From CALCCV01 sp964388665 (GTDB lineage Bacteria > Bdellovibrionota > Bdellovibrionia > Bdellovibrionales > Bdellovibrionaceae), in contig CAYMBJ010000024.1 of the NCBI GenBank assembly GCA_964388665.1, positions 1 through 52,174 on the forward strand: a DNA stretch of 52,174 nt. Direction: 5' to 3'. Below are positions 35,494-43,973 of the stretch, piece after piece. Within the stretch, counting starts at the first letter, position 1. Each line of letters opens with the position of its first letter. The notes beneath the pieces were generated by a model, which was not told the origin of the DNA, made no database searches, and was given only the letters and a program-made list of their open reading frames with translations. Position numbers and translations under genes: made by a program.

Positions 35494-35522
35494 TTGAGAA
35501 AAATCAGTCCTCCGCGTATCAT
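35494..35522 (+). promoter_or_regulatory. Sigma-70-like promoter of the desaturase gene
   Basis: TTGAGA at 35494-35499 and TATCAT at 35517-35522 are separated by 17 bases. Transcription would start near 35529, just ahead of AGGAG (35531-35535) and the ATG at 35544, giving a very short leader. Confidence 0.6.
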
Positions 35523-35543
35523 TAAGGCTAAGGAGAATTTCAA

Positions 35544-36662
35544 ATGATCGCAGCATCGACTCCACCTCCCGCATCGAAGACGCCTCAAAAACCTGACGGC
35601 AACAAAATTGATTGGGCGAATCTTCTTTTCATTGCACTGAACTCTGTGGCCGCCGTGACGCTGGTGCCTTTTTTTGCAGTTCAGACTGATCAGTATTGGC
35701 AAACCTGGTTGTTTGGTTTTTTGTTTGCGGCAGCCACCAATCTGTCCATCACAGCAGGTTATCACCGTCACTTTTCTCACAAGTCCTATGAGGCCAGTCG
35801 CATTCTTCATTATCTTTACCTCTTCTTTGGCACCAGTGCCTTTCAAGGTTCCGTCCTGCAGTGGTGCTCTGATCATCGCAAGCACCATACGCAGGAAGAC
35901 ACTGATAAGGACCCTTACAGCATCACCAAAGGTTTTTGGCATGCTCATGTGGGCTGGCTCTTTGTAAAAAACTCCGATCGAAAAATTGAGCGCGTGGGGG
36001 ACCTTGCCAAGCAGCCACTGGTGAAATTTCAAAATGAATATTATGGCTGGCTGGCGACGGCGCTGGGGTTTTTCTTTCCTGCAGCCATTGCAAGTCTTTG
36101 GGGTGACTTTTGGGGCGGCCTTTTGGTGGCTGGATGCTTGCGAATTTTTATCACTCAGCAAACCACTTTTTTTGTAAATTCCTTGAGCCATTACATAGGT
36201 GGCAAGCCTTACAATCTTGATATAAGCGCCCGCGATAACATTTTGGTGGCCTTCCTTACTCACGGCGAGGGTTATCATAATTTTCACCACGCCTTTCAGT
36301 TTGATTTTAGAAACGGCATTCAGTGGTACCAATGGGACCCAACAAAATGGTTCATTCAGACCATGTCGCTCCTAGGTATGGCTCGCAATTTAAAGACGGC
36401 GCCCACCTTTGAGATTGTTCGCGCAAAGATGCAGGCGCTGGAGGTCGAGCTTCTAAAAAAAGGGCTGTGGTCGGAACAGTTGGCTTCACTTAAAGAGCGC
36501 ATCTTTGAAGCGCAAAAACGCATGAAAGCGCACAACGACCTATGGAAAGAAAAATCTGGTGAGCACTACCGCAAGATGATGACCGATTTTCACGTCGCGC
36601 GGATCGAATACAAAGCCCTGGTGGATCAGTACTTCCGCACCGTCAATGTCCTATCTAACTGA
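35544..36662 (+). CDS. Membrane acyl-CoA/acyl-lipid desaturase (delta-9 type)
   Basis: A 372-residue di-iron membrane desaturase that introduces a double bond into fatty acyl chains, adjusting membrane fluidity. All three histidine boxes are visible: HRHFSH near residue 74, HRKHH near residue 111 and HNFHH near residue 249. Hydrophobic helices lie around 30-75 and 165-210. The C-terminal 90 residues are a charged helical extension (LKERIFEAQKRMKAHNDLW) beyond the family core. A good ribosome binding site lies eight bases before ATG, and a sigma-70 promoter directly upstream suggests its own transcript. The stop is 11 bases from the end of the convergent RmuC-like gene, with no clear terminator between. 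Confidence 0.93.
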   Translation: MIAASTPPPASKTPQKPDGNKIDWANLLFIALNSVAAVTLVPFFAVQTDQYWQTWLFGFLFAAATNLSITAGYHRHFSHKSYEASRILHYLYLFFGTSAFQGSVLQWCSDHRKHHTQEDTDKDPYSITKGFWHAHVGWLFVKNSDRKIERVGDLAKQPLVKFQNEYYGWLATALGFFFPAAIASLWGDFWGGLLVAGCLRIFITQQTTFFVNSLSHYIGGKPYNLDISARDNILVAFLTHGEGYHNFHHAFQFDFRNGIQWYQWDPTKWFIQTMSLLGMARNLKTAPTFEIVRAKMQALEVELLKKGLWSEQLASLKERIFEAQKRMKAHNDLWKEKSGEHYRKMMTDFHVARIEYKALVDQYFRTVNVLSN

Positions 36663-36673
36663 CATTGTATTTT

Positions 36674-37987
36674 TTAGGCGGCCGGATCGTTCTTTCTTAG
36701 CGATTTGGTCGGCGCCGCGCTGCCCGCGTCCGTCTTGATGATCTTTTCTTTGAGCAGCTCAATGCGTTCAAATAACCGATTGATCGAAGAGTCACCCTGA
36801 TAGGTGGCGCTCACCGTATCGCCGAGATCTGTATCGAGAGTTTTGAGCTGAGCTTGCACGCCGTGCAGGCGCGAGCGTAGACTTTCAAAGGCGATTGCCA
36901 AATCATCAGCAAGCGAAATGATTTCGATGCCTGCTTCATAGCGTTCAAATTGCCCCTGTGCCCAACTCATCATCTGGAGCATTGGCAACAGCTGCGTCGG
37001 CCCCACCAACGCCACCTGATTTTTGCGGGCCTGCTCAAAGTGCTCAAAGTGGTTTTCGCAAAGATCCTGCAGCATGGCTTCGCTTTCAATAAAGCAAAAC
37101 ACAAAGGGCACACTAGAGAGAGCTTTGGCCTTTACGGCACTTTCACTGAGCGCTTCAATTCTTCTTTCGACAGCTTTTAAATACGAAATGCGGGCCACAT
37201 CTTTTTCTGCGGCATCAACATTGAGCGTGTCCTGAAAATAGGCCAACAGGCGGTGCTTGCAATCAACATAGGCTTCAGAACCGCTGGGAAGCTTGAGCAC
37301 CAAGAGTTTGAGCTCCTCTTCGATAACGCCAAACTCCCGACTCTTAACCACCATCACCTCTTCATGAAAGTCGATCTTTTCGCGCAGGCCTGCGCCTGTG
37401 AGAATTGCCGTGATGGAAAGCTCTCCCCAGTTTTTTCCCAATTCTTGGTTTTCTGAGCGCAAACAACGGCGCAATGAGGCCGCTTCAGAGATGATATTTT
37501 TTTCGTGATCTGCTATGTGCTCCAATCGACTCTTCACCTCGCCCAATGTCGATTCATTTTTCACTTGCATGGTTTCGAGCTTTTCTTGGGCTTTAACAAA
37601 CAACAGACTCAAACTGTTGTAGGAATCTAAAACCTTTTCGCCCGTGTGACCGATGGTTTTTGATTGCTCATCTGTGAGCTTGGCGATGTTATCTCGCACC
37701 TCTGACTGGAGCGTCGTGATCACTTTGTTCATTTCACCGGCGGCCAATTTCGTAAAGGCTTCTTGCAAAGCTTGGACATCCAATTCTCGCTGCTTCAAAT
37801 GGCTTTCGTGTGCTGCTGTGAGTTCAGCGATGGCTGCAGCGGACTCTTCAGTTTCTCTCTGCAACTCTGAACGTAGATTGCGCTCCACTTTGCGGCGTCG
37901 AGCTATTTTGCTTGAAAGCATAAAGTAAGTCAGCAGTGCGCCAACGACCGATCCTAAAACAACATATTTGGCAAAGAGCAGAGTCAC
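36674..37987 (-). CDS. Divergent RmuC-family protein
   Basis: A 437-residue protein. GTG 37987 is chosen because GGAGG lies six bases upstream; an upstream TTG (38020) is also in frame. An N-terminal membrane anchor (AKYVVLGSVVGALLTYFML) is followed by a long coiled coil (about 35-165) and an RmuC-like domain (about 180-400). The latter matches the canonical RmuC at 40806 by eye: NWGELSITAILTGAGL against RWGELQLRRVVELAGM, YVDCKHR against VIDAKAV, FVFCFIESEAM against FVVLFLPGESF, and VGPTQLLPMLQMMSW against ATPTTLIALLKAVAY. The predicted nuclease D-x-K pair is kept, but the preceding Pro-Asp is not. RmuC proteins limit DNA inversions and degrade foreign or recombining DNA; the role of this paralogue is unknown. 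Confidence 0.8.
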   Translation of the reverse strand: MTLLFAKYVVLGSVVGALLTYFMLSSKIARRRKVERNLRSELQRETEESAAAIAELTAAHESHLKQRELDVQALQEAFTKLAAGEMNKVITTLQSEVRDNIAKLTDEQSKTIGHTGEKVLDSYNSLSLLFVKAQEKLETMQVKNESTLGEVKSRLEHIADHEKNIISEAASLRRCLRSENQELGKNWGELSITAILTGAGLREKIDFHEEVMVVKSREFGVIEEELKLLVLKLPSGSEAYVDCKHRLLAYFQDTLNVDAAEKDVARISYLKAVERRIEALSESAVKAKALSSVPFVFCFIESEAMLQDLCENHFEHFEQARKNQVALVGPTQLLPMLQMMSWAQGQFERYEAGIEIISLADDLAIAFESLRSRLHGVQAQLKTLDTDLGDTVSATYQGDSSINRLFERIELLKEKIIKTDAGSAAPTKSLRKNDPAA

Positions 37988-38093
37988 AAAGAGCCTCCAT
38001 AATGGAGCCCATAGCTCCAATGGTGTGATTCTTTATTTTGACTCGGGTCTATTGAATTATAAAGTGAATAACGAGTTCACTTGGGATTCAGGA

Positions 38094-38969
38094 TCAAAAG
38101 TCTTGGATACTATTGGCTAGTTCCGGGTAATCCACAAATGGATTGCGACTTCCTTGAATCTCAAACACCTTTCGATTGCGCTCTTTTTCGAATTCGTCAA
38201 CGGGATGTGTCTGATGCCAAGCTCTCAAGGTCATCTCTTCGCCGCGACTGATTGGCAGATCATATTTAACTGAAAAATAAAACAGTGCCCGCGCCACTCG
38301 ACCTTTGTGATCCTCTGGTGGCTCAAACACAGGTCCGGCTTGATTGTGGTCCGCTGCCGGTTGCCCAATTCTCACGGTCGGACATTTGAGGTTTTTTGAA
38401 TCTTTGGCCACTTCACCGAATTCAAAATTTCCACGCACAGAGTTCATTTGTGAATCGGTAGGATAGAGGTGGTGCAAATCCGACTTTTGCTCTTCTTTAG
38501 AGAACCGACCATTGAAGCGTGACTGCGGCCAGGTGTGTTCGATATTCACCACTCTGTGATCAGGTATTTGGCCTGGGGCTGGGCCATTTCCAGAGGGAAA
38601 CTCAGACTGCAAATAATCATGTTCACAGTAGAAGTCAAAAACACCGTACTGACCGTTTTTTTCTAAGAGATACATATCACCAAGAAGAACTTTGCGAGCA
38701 TTGTTGTAGCCGATGGCTTTGTGCTGAACACATTTTTCTGTTTGGCAGCTATCGCTGATGATGTCCATCTGCCCCTGTCTGATTGAGTGCACCAGGCGCA
38801 TGACATTTTTTAATTCTTGGACCAAGGCCTTTTGATCTGAAGTCGCTTTTTGCCCCTGCATCATCTGATGGAGCTTTTCTCCGTAATAGGGTTCAAAGTT
38901 TTCAGCATGGGCAAAGCTGGCAAATAGAATCGCACCTAACAGGAACGCAAACACGCGATGGTTCTTCAT
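38094..38969 (-). CDS. Exported endonuclease I
   Basis: A 291-residue secreted or periplasmic nuclease. ATG 38969 is chosen: GGAGGGG precedes it and a signal peptide follows (VFAFLLGAILFASFAHA). The Endonuclease_1 signature is intact, with NIEHTWPQSRF near residue 145 and DLHHLYPTDSQMNSVRGN near residue 165. The histidines, Asn and Arg form the His-Me finger-type active site. The family cuts double-stranded DNA without sequence preference outside the cytoplasm. Several cysteines (CQTEKC, FYCEH, LKCP) suggest disulphides. In a predatory or scavenging bacterium it would digest foreign DNA for nucleotides, which is inference. It is transcribed alone; about 200 AT-rich bases upstream hold no further gene. 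Confidence 0.92.
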   Translation of the reverse strand: MKNHRVFAFLLGAILFASFAHAENFEPYYGEKLHQMMQGQKATSDQKALVQELKNVMRLVHSIRQGQMDIISDSCQTEKCVQHKAIGYNNARKVLLGDMYLLEKNGQYGVFDFYCEHDYLQSEFPSGNGPAPGQIPDHRVVNIEHTWPQSRFNGRFSKEEQKSDLHHLYPTDSQMNSVRGNFEFGEVAKDSKNLKCPTVRIGQPAADHNQAGPVFEPPEDHKGRVARALFYFSVKYDLPISRGEEMTLRAWHQTHPVDEFEKERNRKVFEIQGSRNPFVDYPELANSIQDF

Positions 38970-39177
38970 CAAATAATCCCCTCCGTAGTCAGGCATTTAC
39001 GGTGCCTGGTAGAAACGCCAAACCGTATTTTTGGCTTATAGCTTCAGGTCAATTTTGCTCTCTTGTGTTTTAGGAATGACCGGATTTTAAAATTTTTTCA
39101 ATCTCAAAAACGACAATTACAAAAATTTGTTAATAATTTCGCACGAAGTTAGGGAGATTCCAGATCTTAACGAAATG

Positions 39178-40068
39178 CTAATCATCTATACTGGAGGCAG
39201 GCCTGGACTTAAATAAAAATTCATGGTTGGCAAATTCAGCCAAAGCCTTGCTTAGCAACTGCTGGCGAACGATGTCGTTTTTTAGAATGAACTGCTTCAT
39301 CAGTCCTCTCTGACTTCGCGAAAGCGCCTGCTGGCTCCACCAGCGTAGAAAGCCCGAGCCTAAGTCACGACTGTGCTTGCGCAGGATAAGTGTTCGATTT
39401 CGCTGAAAAAGATAGGTGGTGTAAAACGGATCCTTGTGGCAGGTCTTGCCAATGCCATGGGCAATTCGCCACTGTGGCGCAAGCCCCAGATGCACACCTA
39501 ACTTTTGACATCGCAAGCCGAGATCCACATCTTCCCAGTAGGTGTGCAGGCGGCAATCAAAACCCTGAGTGTGGTGAAAGCTGTCACGATCCATCCAAAA
39601 CGCCGTGCCTGGAATGTAGCGATGTTTTGTGCCCAAAAACTCATTTACAGAGCGACAATGAAAAATATTCGCATTGAAATAGGAGACTCCTCCGCCCAAA
39701 GAGTCCACAAGTGCCGTTTTTCTTCTCAACAGAAGGGGCCCGTAGATGCCCGGCCTCTGCGGCATTGGGCCCGATTCCACCAATGCGGTGTCATTTGTTA
39801 AAAACAGTGCCCATTGATGTTTGCTAAAGGCCCGACTTAAGCCAAAATTTGCTCCGGCCGCATAGCCTTGATTTTCACTAATTGTTAGGTGATTCACAGC
39901 GGGCAGCTGTGTGCGCAGCATCGCCTCTGTCTCTGCTCGTGAGCCATTGTGCACCAAGTGAATCTGCTCAGGTACAAACACTTTGCTTACGCTCTCCAAC
40001 GTTCGTAGCGTCAACTGAGGATGATTGTAGCTCAAGATAACACAGGCCGCATCTTTGATTGCATTCAT
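39178..40068 (-). CDS. Family 2 glycosyltransferase
   Basis: A 296-residue inverting GT-A glycosyltransferase, cytoplasmic. ATG 40068 is used, since the fold begins directly after it (CVILSYNHPQLTLRTLESV); the frame is open to a TTG at 40089. The family pattern is visible: VHNGS near residue 42, SENQGYAAGANFGL near residue 68, FLTNDTALVE near residue 93 as the metal-binding region, and TYWEDVDLGLRC near residue 183 holding the likely catalytic acid. This arrangement is that of rhamnosyl- and other sugar transferases building O-antigen or surface polysaccharide. The nucleotidyltransferase gene on the other strand starts 26 bases away, so the pair may share a regulatory region. Confidence 0.88.
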   Translation of the reverse strand: MNAIKDAACVILSYNHPQLTLRTLESVSKVFVPEQIHLVHNGSRAETEAMLRTQLPAVNHLTISENQGYAAGANFGLSRAFSKHQWALFLTNDTALVESGPMPQRPGIYGPLLLRRKTALVDSLGGGVSYFNANIFHCRSVNEFLGTKHRYIPGTAFWMDRDSFHHTQGFDCRLHTYWEDVDLGLRCQKLGVHLGLAPQWRIAHGIGKTCHKDPFYTTYLFQRNRTLILRKHSRDLGSGFLRWWSQQALSRSQRGLMKQFILKNDIVRQQLLSKALAEFANHEFLFKSRPASSIDD

Positions 40069-40094
40069 TATGACAAAGACATATCCCAACTCTT

Positions 40095-40820
40095 ATGAAA
40101 ACAGCAAGATCCGTTCTTATTCCTGCTGCCGGCTATGGTCGACGAATGGGTTCTCCCGCTGCCAAAGAATTGCTATACAGTACTGATTTGCAAATGACCT
40201 TTATAGATCATGCCATCAGACTGGCGCACAGTTGGCAGGCCACACCCATTGTGGTCACCCGTGCAGACAAAACAGAACTCATCGAATACTTGAGGGCCAA
40301 CTGCGCTGATCAAATTAGGCTGCATCTGATTGAAGGCTCCGTGGAATGGGCCGACACTTGCGTTCAGTCGATTTCGCTACTTGCTGAGCACAGCGTATTG
40401 CTATTGCCCGACACGCAGTTTTCGCCCGCAGACATCGGCCTCAGTCTGTTTGCGGCACTGACCGACGCAGAGATCAGCGCAGCCTGTTTTTCGCCCGCTT
40501 CACTCAGCACCTGGGGCGCCATTGCCACCTCAAAAGATGGCCTATTGATTTGCGAGAAACCAAAATCCCCTCCCGTTTGCACCGATCACCCTGGCGCTCC
40601 TTTAGTTTACGATGGCTACGAAAATGCTAAAGCTTGGGGACTCCTGGGTTTTCGCAAGGGTCGCGCCCATGAACTCTTTAGCAAGATCTCGCGGAGCCAT
40701 GAAGAGCACAGCACTTGGCAGAAACTCGAATGCACCTATAAAGAACTGCCTCTAAACCACTTCGTTGATTTGACTCGAGGGAATGGGGCTGCAGGCGCTA
40801 GCCCCTCACTGGCTCTCTAA
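40095..40820 (+). CDS. Sugar-phosphate nucleotidyltransferase-like protein
   Basis: A 241-residue protein with the nucleotide-binding signature of GT-A-fold nucleotidyltransferases: PAAGYGRRMGSPAAKELL at residues 10-28, and the metal-binding Asp of LLLPDTQFSP near residue 100. Such enzymes join a sugar 1-phosphate with NTP to make the activated donor used by glycosyltransferases, which fits the adjacent GT2 gene. It is shorter than RmlA (about 290 residues) and close in length to CTP-type transferases such as IspD. IspD would instead have more Arg/Lys in the loop, so I favour a sugar substrate with moderate certainty. Its last 15 bases overlap the convergent rmuC gene. Confidence 0.75.
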   Translation: MKTARSVLIPAAGYGRRMGSPAAKELLYSTDLQMTFIDHAIRLAHSWQATPIVVTRADKTELIEYLRANCADQIRLHLIEGSVEWADTCVQSISLLAEHSVLLLPDTQFSPADIGLSLFAALTDAEISAACFSPASLSTWGAIATSKDGLLICEKPKSPPVCTDHPGAPLVYDGYENAKAWGLLGFRKGRAHELFSKISRSHEEHSTWQKLECTYKELPLNHFVDLTRGNGAAGASPSLAL

Positions 40821-42176
40821 GCTACGCGGTGTTTTCTCTACTGGCGTAAGAGTGTCGGTCAGTTCGGTACTGCCCTGGAGCTCTTCAAATTTTCGCGCAG
40901 TGACCAAAACTCGAGTTTCAAAGCTAGCCACCGTGCGATTGTACTGTTCCACTGAGCGATTCAAATTTTGCCCGAGGCCTGCAAAGTGGTCCACCATGTC
41001 CTTTAGTCGCTTTGAAAGCTCTTTTGCCAAGGCGCTGATGCGCACCGAATTTTCTTGGAGCGTGTCCTGCTTCCAACCATAGGCGACCGCCTTTAACAAT
41101 GCGATGAGAGTTGTAGGTGTCGCTAAAATCACTTTCTGATCAATGCTCTGCTCCAACAAAGACGGATCATATTCTAGAGCCGCGCTAAAAAAAGACTCTC
41201 CCGGCAAAAACAAAACCACAAATTCAGGGGAAGGCTGAAATTGCGTCCAATAGGCCTTTCGGGACAGATCTGTGATACGAGCGCGAATGTGCTGCGCATG
41301 TTCTGCAAACTTCTCCTTGCGATAAGTCTCATCTGAAGTTTGTATGGCCTCAAGAAAAGAATCGATCACCGCTTTGGCATCGATCACGATATTTTTTCCA
41401 CCCGGTAATTTCACCAACAGGTCGGGGCGCAGACGTGAATCTTCGCCGTTCTGATGAACCTGTTCATAGAAATCACAGTGATCAAGCATTCCAGCCAGTT
41501 CCACCACACGGCGCAGTTGCAGCTCTCCCCATCGCCCGCGCACCTGAGGCGCGCGCAGGGCCTTGGCAAGGCCGGCCGTTTCCACTCGCAATTTCTGTTC
41601 GCTGTCTAATAAATTGCGAATGGTTTCGCTAAATTGAGAACTTTGCTGCAGCCGTTCTTTTTCTGATGTCTGCACCTGGACTTCCACTCTCTGCAGAGTC
41701 TCTTTGATCGGTTGCAGAATGTTTTCAATGGACTGCGAACGCTTTTCTAGATCCATTTTTGATTGGGAATGCAAGGACTCGAGAGAGTTTCGCGCCAGGC
41801 GCACAAACACCTCGTGGTTTTCTTTCAATGACTCTGATGAAATGGAGCGAAAGCTCATTTGCATCTGTTCTTTGGTTTGGTTGATGAAATCTAAAGTCGT
41901 CGCCAATTTTTCTTGTTGCAATTTTGTGGCAACTTCTAGCTGACTTTTTTCGATGAGCAGAGCCTCTCGGTCTCTTGTTAAAGCCGCAAGCTGAGCTGCT
42001 GCCTGGATCTCACCCTTTTTTAGAAATTCGATTTCAGCTTCGTAATCAGCAATCTTCTTTAAGTGCTGCTGCTGATCATTTGCAGTTCGGTACTGTTTAA
42101 AAAAATAGCCAACACAAGCCCCAATGAAAAACACCAGCAAAACCATGTAGGGATTCAAAAGTTCACTCACCATCAT
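40806..42176 (-). CDS. rmuC: RmuC DNA recombination protein
   Basis: A 456-residue canonical RmuC. An N-terminal membrane anchor (YMVLLVFFIGACVGYFF) is followed by a coiled coil over about residues 30-190 and the RmuC domain (about 195-420). The domain has VRGRWGELQLRRVVELAGM, the restriction-endonuclease-like core PDLLVKLPGG and VIDAKAV, EFVVLFLPGESFFSAAL and ILATPTTLIALLKAVAYGW. RmuC limits inversion at short inverted repeats and is predicted to be a nuclease of the PD-(D/E)xK type. Length is normal. It lies next to, and on the opposite strand from, the nucleotidyltransferase gene. A second, divergent relative is encoded at 36674. Confidence 0.93.
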   Translation of the reverse strand: MMVSELLNPYMVLLVFFIGACVGYFFKQYRTANDQQQHLKKIADYEAEIEFLKKGEIQAAAQLAALTRDREALLIEKSQLEVATKLQQEKLATTLDFINQTKEQMQMSFRSISSESLKENHEVFVRLARNSLESLHSQSKMDLEKRSQSIENILQPIKETLQRVEVQVQTSEKERLQQSSQFSETIRNLLDSEQKLRVETAGLAKALRAPQVRGRWGELQLRRVVELAGMLDHCDFYEQVHQNGEDSRLRPDLLVKLPGGKNIVIDAKAVIDSFLEAIQTSDETYRKEKFAEHAQHIRARITDLSRKAYWTQFQPSPEFVVLFLPGESFFSAALEYDPSLLEQSIDQKVILATPTTLIALLKAVAYGWKQDTLQENSVRISALAKELSKRLKDMVDHFAGLGQNLNRSVEQYNRTVASFETRVLVTARKFEELQGSTELTDTLTPVEKTPRSLESQ

Positions 42177-42225
42177 GATCGCAAAGTAAAAGACTTTGGC
42201 AACTCTGTCTACCTAGAAATCCCGT

Positions 42226-42254
42226 AAAAAGGGGGCGAACAGGTGCTCGCCCCC
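42226..42254 (-). terminator. Rho-independent terminator of the flagellin gene
   Basis: GGGGGCGA (42231-42238) and TCGCCCCC (42247-42254) form a perfect eight-base-pair stem with an eight-base loop. On the minus strand the stem is followed by five T residues. It lies 24 bases past the flagellin stop codon. Confidence 0.9.
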
Positions 42255-42277
42255 AAGCGTAGGATACCCGGGATCGA

Positions 42278-43111
42278 TTAGCCGATGAGCTTTAAAGCTG
42301 CAGCGGCTGTCGAGTTGGCTTGTGCTAGGGTGGATGTCCCAGCTTGTAACAATACATTGTTTCTGACCATTTCAGATGAGGCCTGTGCCACGTCAGTGTC
42401 GCGAATACGACTGTTGGCGGCGGTCAAGTTCTCAAATGTAACGCCTAAATTATCTACGGTCGATGTCAGACGATTTTGCAGAGCACCCAGATTGGCGCGA
42501 TAGCCATTCACGGTAGACTGTGCAACGTCCAAATTTCCTAGGGCCTCTTGCGCGCCCTCTTTTACTGAAAAATCTAAATCTGTAAGTCCCAAAGCATCCA
42601 ACGTGGCCACATTCTCGCTTGCAGCAAAGGAAATGCGATCGTCTTCAGCATTGTTGAATACGCCCACTTGAAAATCAAAAGTCGGCGTGGAACCGTCCAA
42701 AAGCTTTGTTGTTCCCCAAGTGGTCACATTGGAGATACGTTGAATTTCGCTCTTCAACTGTTGAACCTCTTTGTCGATGAATCCTCTTTCTACATCACCA
42801 ACAGTATCAGATGCGGCCTGGATGCCGATCTCACGAAGTCGAATGATGATATTGGACATCTCGTTCAAACCGCCCTCTGCAGTTTGCACCATGGAGACTC
42901 CATCATTGGCGTTTCGTTGCGCCTGAGTGATGGATCTTGTTTGAGCTCTTAAGCTCTCAGAAATCGCCAAACCTGCAGCGTCATCTGCTGCGATGTTGAT
43001 TCGACTTCCTGAAGCCAATTGGCCCATGGATTTTTGCATGACTCTCTGACTGCCGATCAAATGCCTTTGAGCATTGATGGCTGATACGTTTGTGGAAATT
43101 CGCATTCCCAT
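42278..43111 (-). CDS. fliC: Flagellin
   Basis: A 277-residue filament subunit. The N-terminal D0/D1 region starts MRISTNVSAINAQRHL and contains SGSRINIAADDAAGLAI and RNANDGVSMVQTAEGGLNE. The C-terminal D1/D0 region contains NLTAANSRIRDTDVA and ends with STAAAALKLIG. The variable central domain is nearly absent, so this is a short flagellin, the size known for the several flagellins of Bdellovibrio. It is exported by the flagellar type III system and polymerises outside the cell. GGAGG lies eight bases before ATG, a candidate sigma-28 promoter stands about 130 bases upstream, and a strong terminator follows. No other flagellar gene is in the window. Confidence 0.97.
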   Translation of the reverse strand: MGMRISTNVSAINAQRHLIGSQRVMQKSMGQLASGSRINIAADDAAGLAISESLRAQTRSITQAQRNANDGVSMVQTAEGGLNEMSNIIIRLREIGIQAASDTVGDVERGFIDKEVQQLKSEIQRISNVTTWGTTKLLDGSTPTFDFQVGVFNNAEDDRISFAASENVATLDALGLTDLDFSVKEGAQEALGNLDVAQSTVNGYRANLGALQNRLTSTVDNLGVTFENLTAANSRIRDTDVAQASSEMVRNNVLLQAGTSTLAQANSTAAAALKLIG

Positions 43112-43242
43112 ATGTTTATCCTCCGCTTGTGAACCTGTTGAACCGTCCTAGTGAAACTTTGTTTCCAAGAACCAACTCCCCGGAAACTGGTCTAGCGCTT
43201 CTGTGCTTTAGACCCCTAGCACTTTGTCGTTCGTGACCATCC

Positions 43243-43269
43243 AGATCGGGTGAAAAGCCCAGGACTCAA
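43243..43269 (-). promoter_or_regulatory. Candidate sigma-28 promoter for flagellin
   Basis: Read on the minus strand, TTGA is followed by 15 bases and then CCCGATCT. The enterobacterial sigma-28 pattern is TAAA, 15 bases, GCCGATAA, so the CCGAT core and the spacing agree but the -35 is weak. It would leave a leader of about 120 bases with short inverted repeats (GTTTCC/GGAAAC). Confidence 0.4.
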
Positions 43270-43287
43270 CTGAACGGAGGTATAGTT

Positions 43288-43539
43288 TTGCAAGCAAAAA
43301 AGCGAACTAGACTCAAGATTCTACAACCACCGCCTCAGGACGAGACAGCGACTGTCTCAAAACAAAAAATGAAACAAAGATCTGATTTATTTTGGGACGG
43401 CAGTCGCATGATTCAAACTTTAAGCAAAGCGCGTCTCACTTTGCCGCCGCATTGCAATCATCAAAAAGAGCGACGAGCCGAACACCATGAAAGGTGCCTG
43501 ACTTGTCAAGCTCCCATGGGGGATGGGGATAAAATTTAG
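43288..43539 (+). CDS. Possible small basic protein
   Basis: An 83-residue frame starting at TTG 43288, with GGAGG seven bases upstream, which is the main evidence. The protein is basic (MQAKKRTRLKILQPPP at the start) with a possible Cys pair at RCLTCQAP. The last 100 bases overlap the end of the convergent membrane-protein gene. It starts in the flagellin control region on the opposite strand. No family is recognised, and it could be spurious. Confidence 0.4.
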   Translation: MQAKKRTRLKILQPPPQDETATVSKQKMKQRSDLFWDGSRMIQTLSKARLTLPPHCNHQKERRAEHHERCLTCQAPMGDGDKI

Positions 43540-43831
43540 CTGTGGCACACTGGCCTTCTTTCACCACAGCCCATTGCCGATCCTCAGAAGAGCCAGTGAC
43601 AATCTCGGTTGTCAACTGATCACGAATGGCAACTGAAAACGAAAAGACCTCTTTCGGAGGCGCCCCAGATCCACGTGTGGCAATCACTGAAAATGGCGCC
43701 TCGATTCTTTCGACGCCAACGACAACACCCGTAACCGCCCGTGAAAAGATATAGGAATAGTAATTGAAAAAAACAAAAAGAACCGAAAAGACAAGAATCA
43801 ACACAATTAGAGATTTTAATGCAGATTTCAT
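43436..43831 (-). CDS. Small membrane protein of unknown function
   Basis: A 131-residue protein with ATG chosen at 43831; the frame is open to a TTG at 43864. One N-terminal membrane segment (SLIVLILVFSVLFVFFNYY) is followed by a roughly 100-residue beta-rich domain (VTGVVVGVERI, VFSFSVAIRD, GQCATAKFYPHPP) that probably lies in the periplasm. The layout resembles DUF3592-type proteins (one membrane helix and a small beta domain), but the match is weak. Its 3' end overlaps the doubtful small plus-strand gene at 43288. It is divergent from the FecR-domain gene. Confidence 0.65.
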   Translation of the reverse strand: MKSALKSLIVLILVFSVLFVFFNYYSYIFSRAVTGVVVGVERIEAPFSVIATRGSGAPPKEVFSFSVAIRDQLTTEIVTGSSEDRQWAVVKEGQCATAKFYPHPPWELDKSGTFHGVRLVALFDDCNAAAK

Positions 43832-43973
43832 ACCCCAATTTAGCCAGTTTTGGCGACGACTCAAGATAAAAGTCGAGTCAAGTTAACTTTTTTTTTGAAA
43901 CTGCCGAAAAGTTGTATAGGTCAAAGAGAATTTTTTATGGGCACTTTATTACACAGAGGATTGAGCTCGCCAG

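Noticed and set aside
40806..40820. Overlap of the nucleotidyltransferase and rmuC genes as a sign of a frameshift
   Set aside because: Both proteins have complete, family-typical ends; a 15-base tail-to-tail overlap is ordinary in compact genomes.
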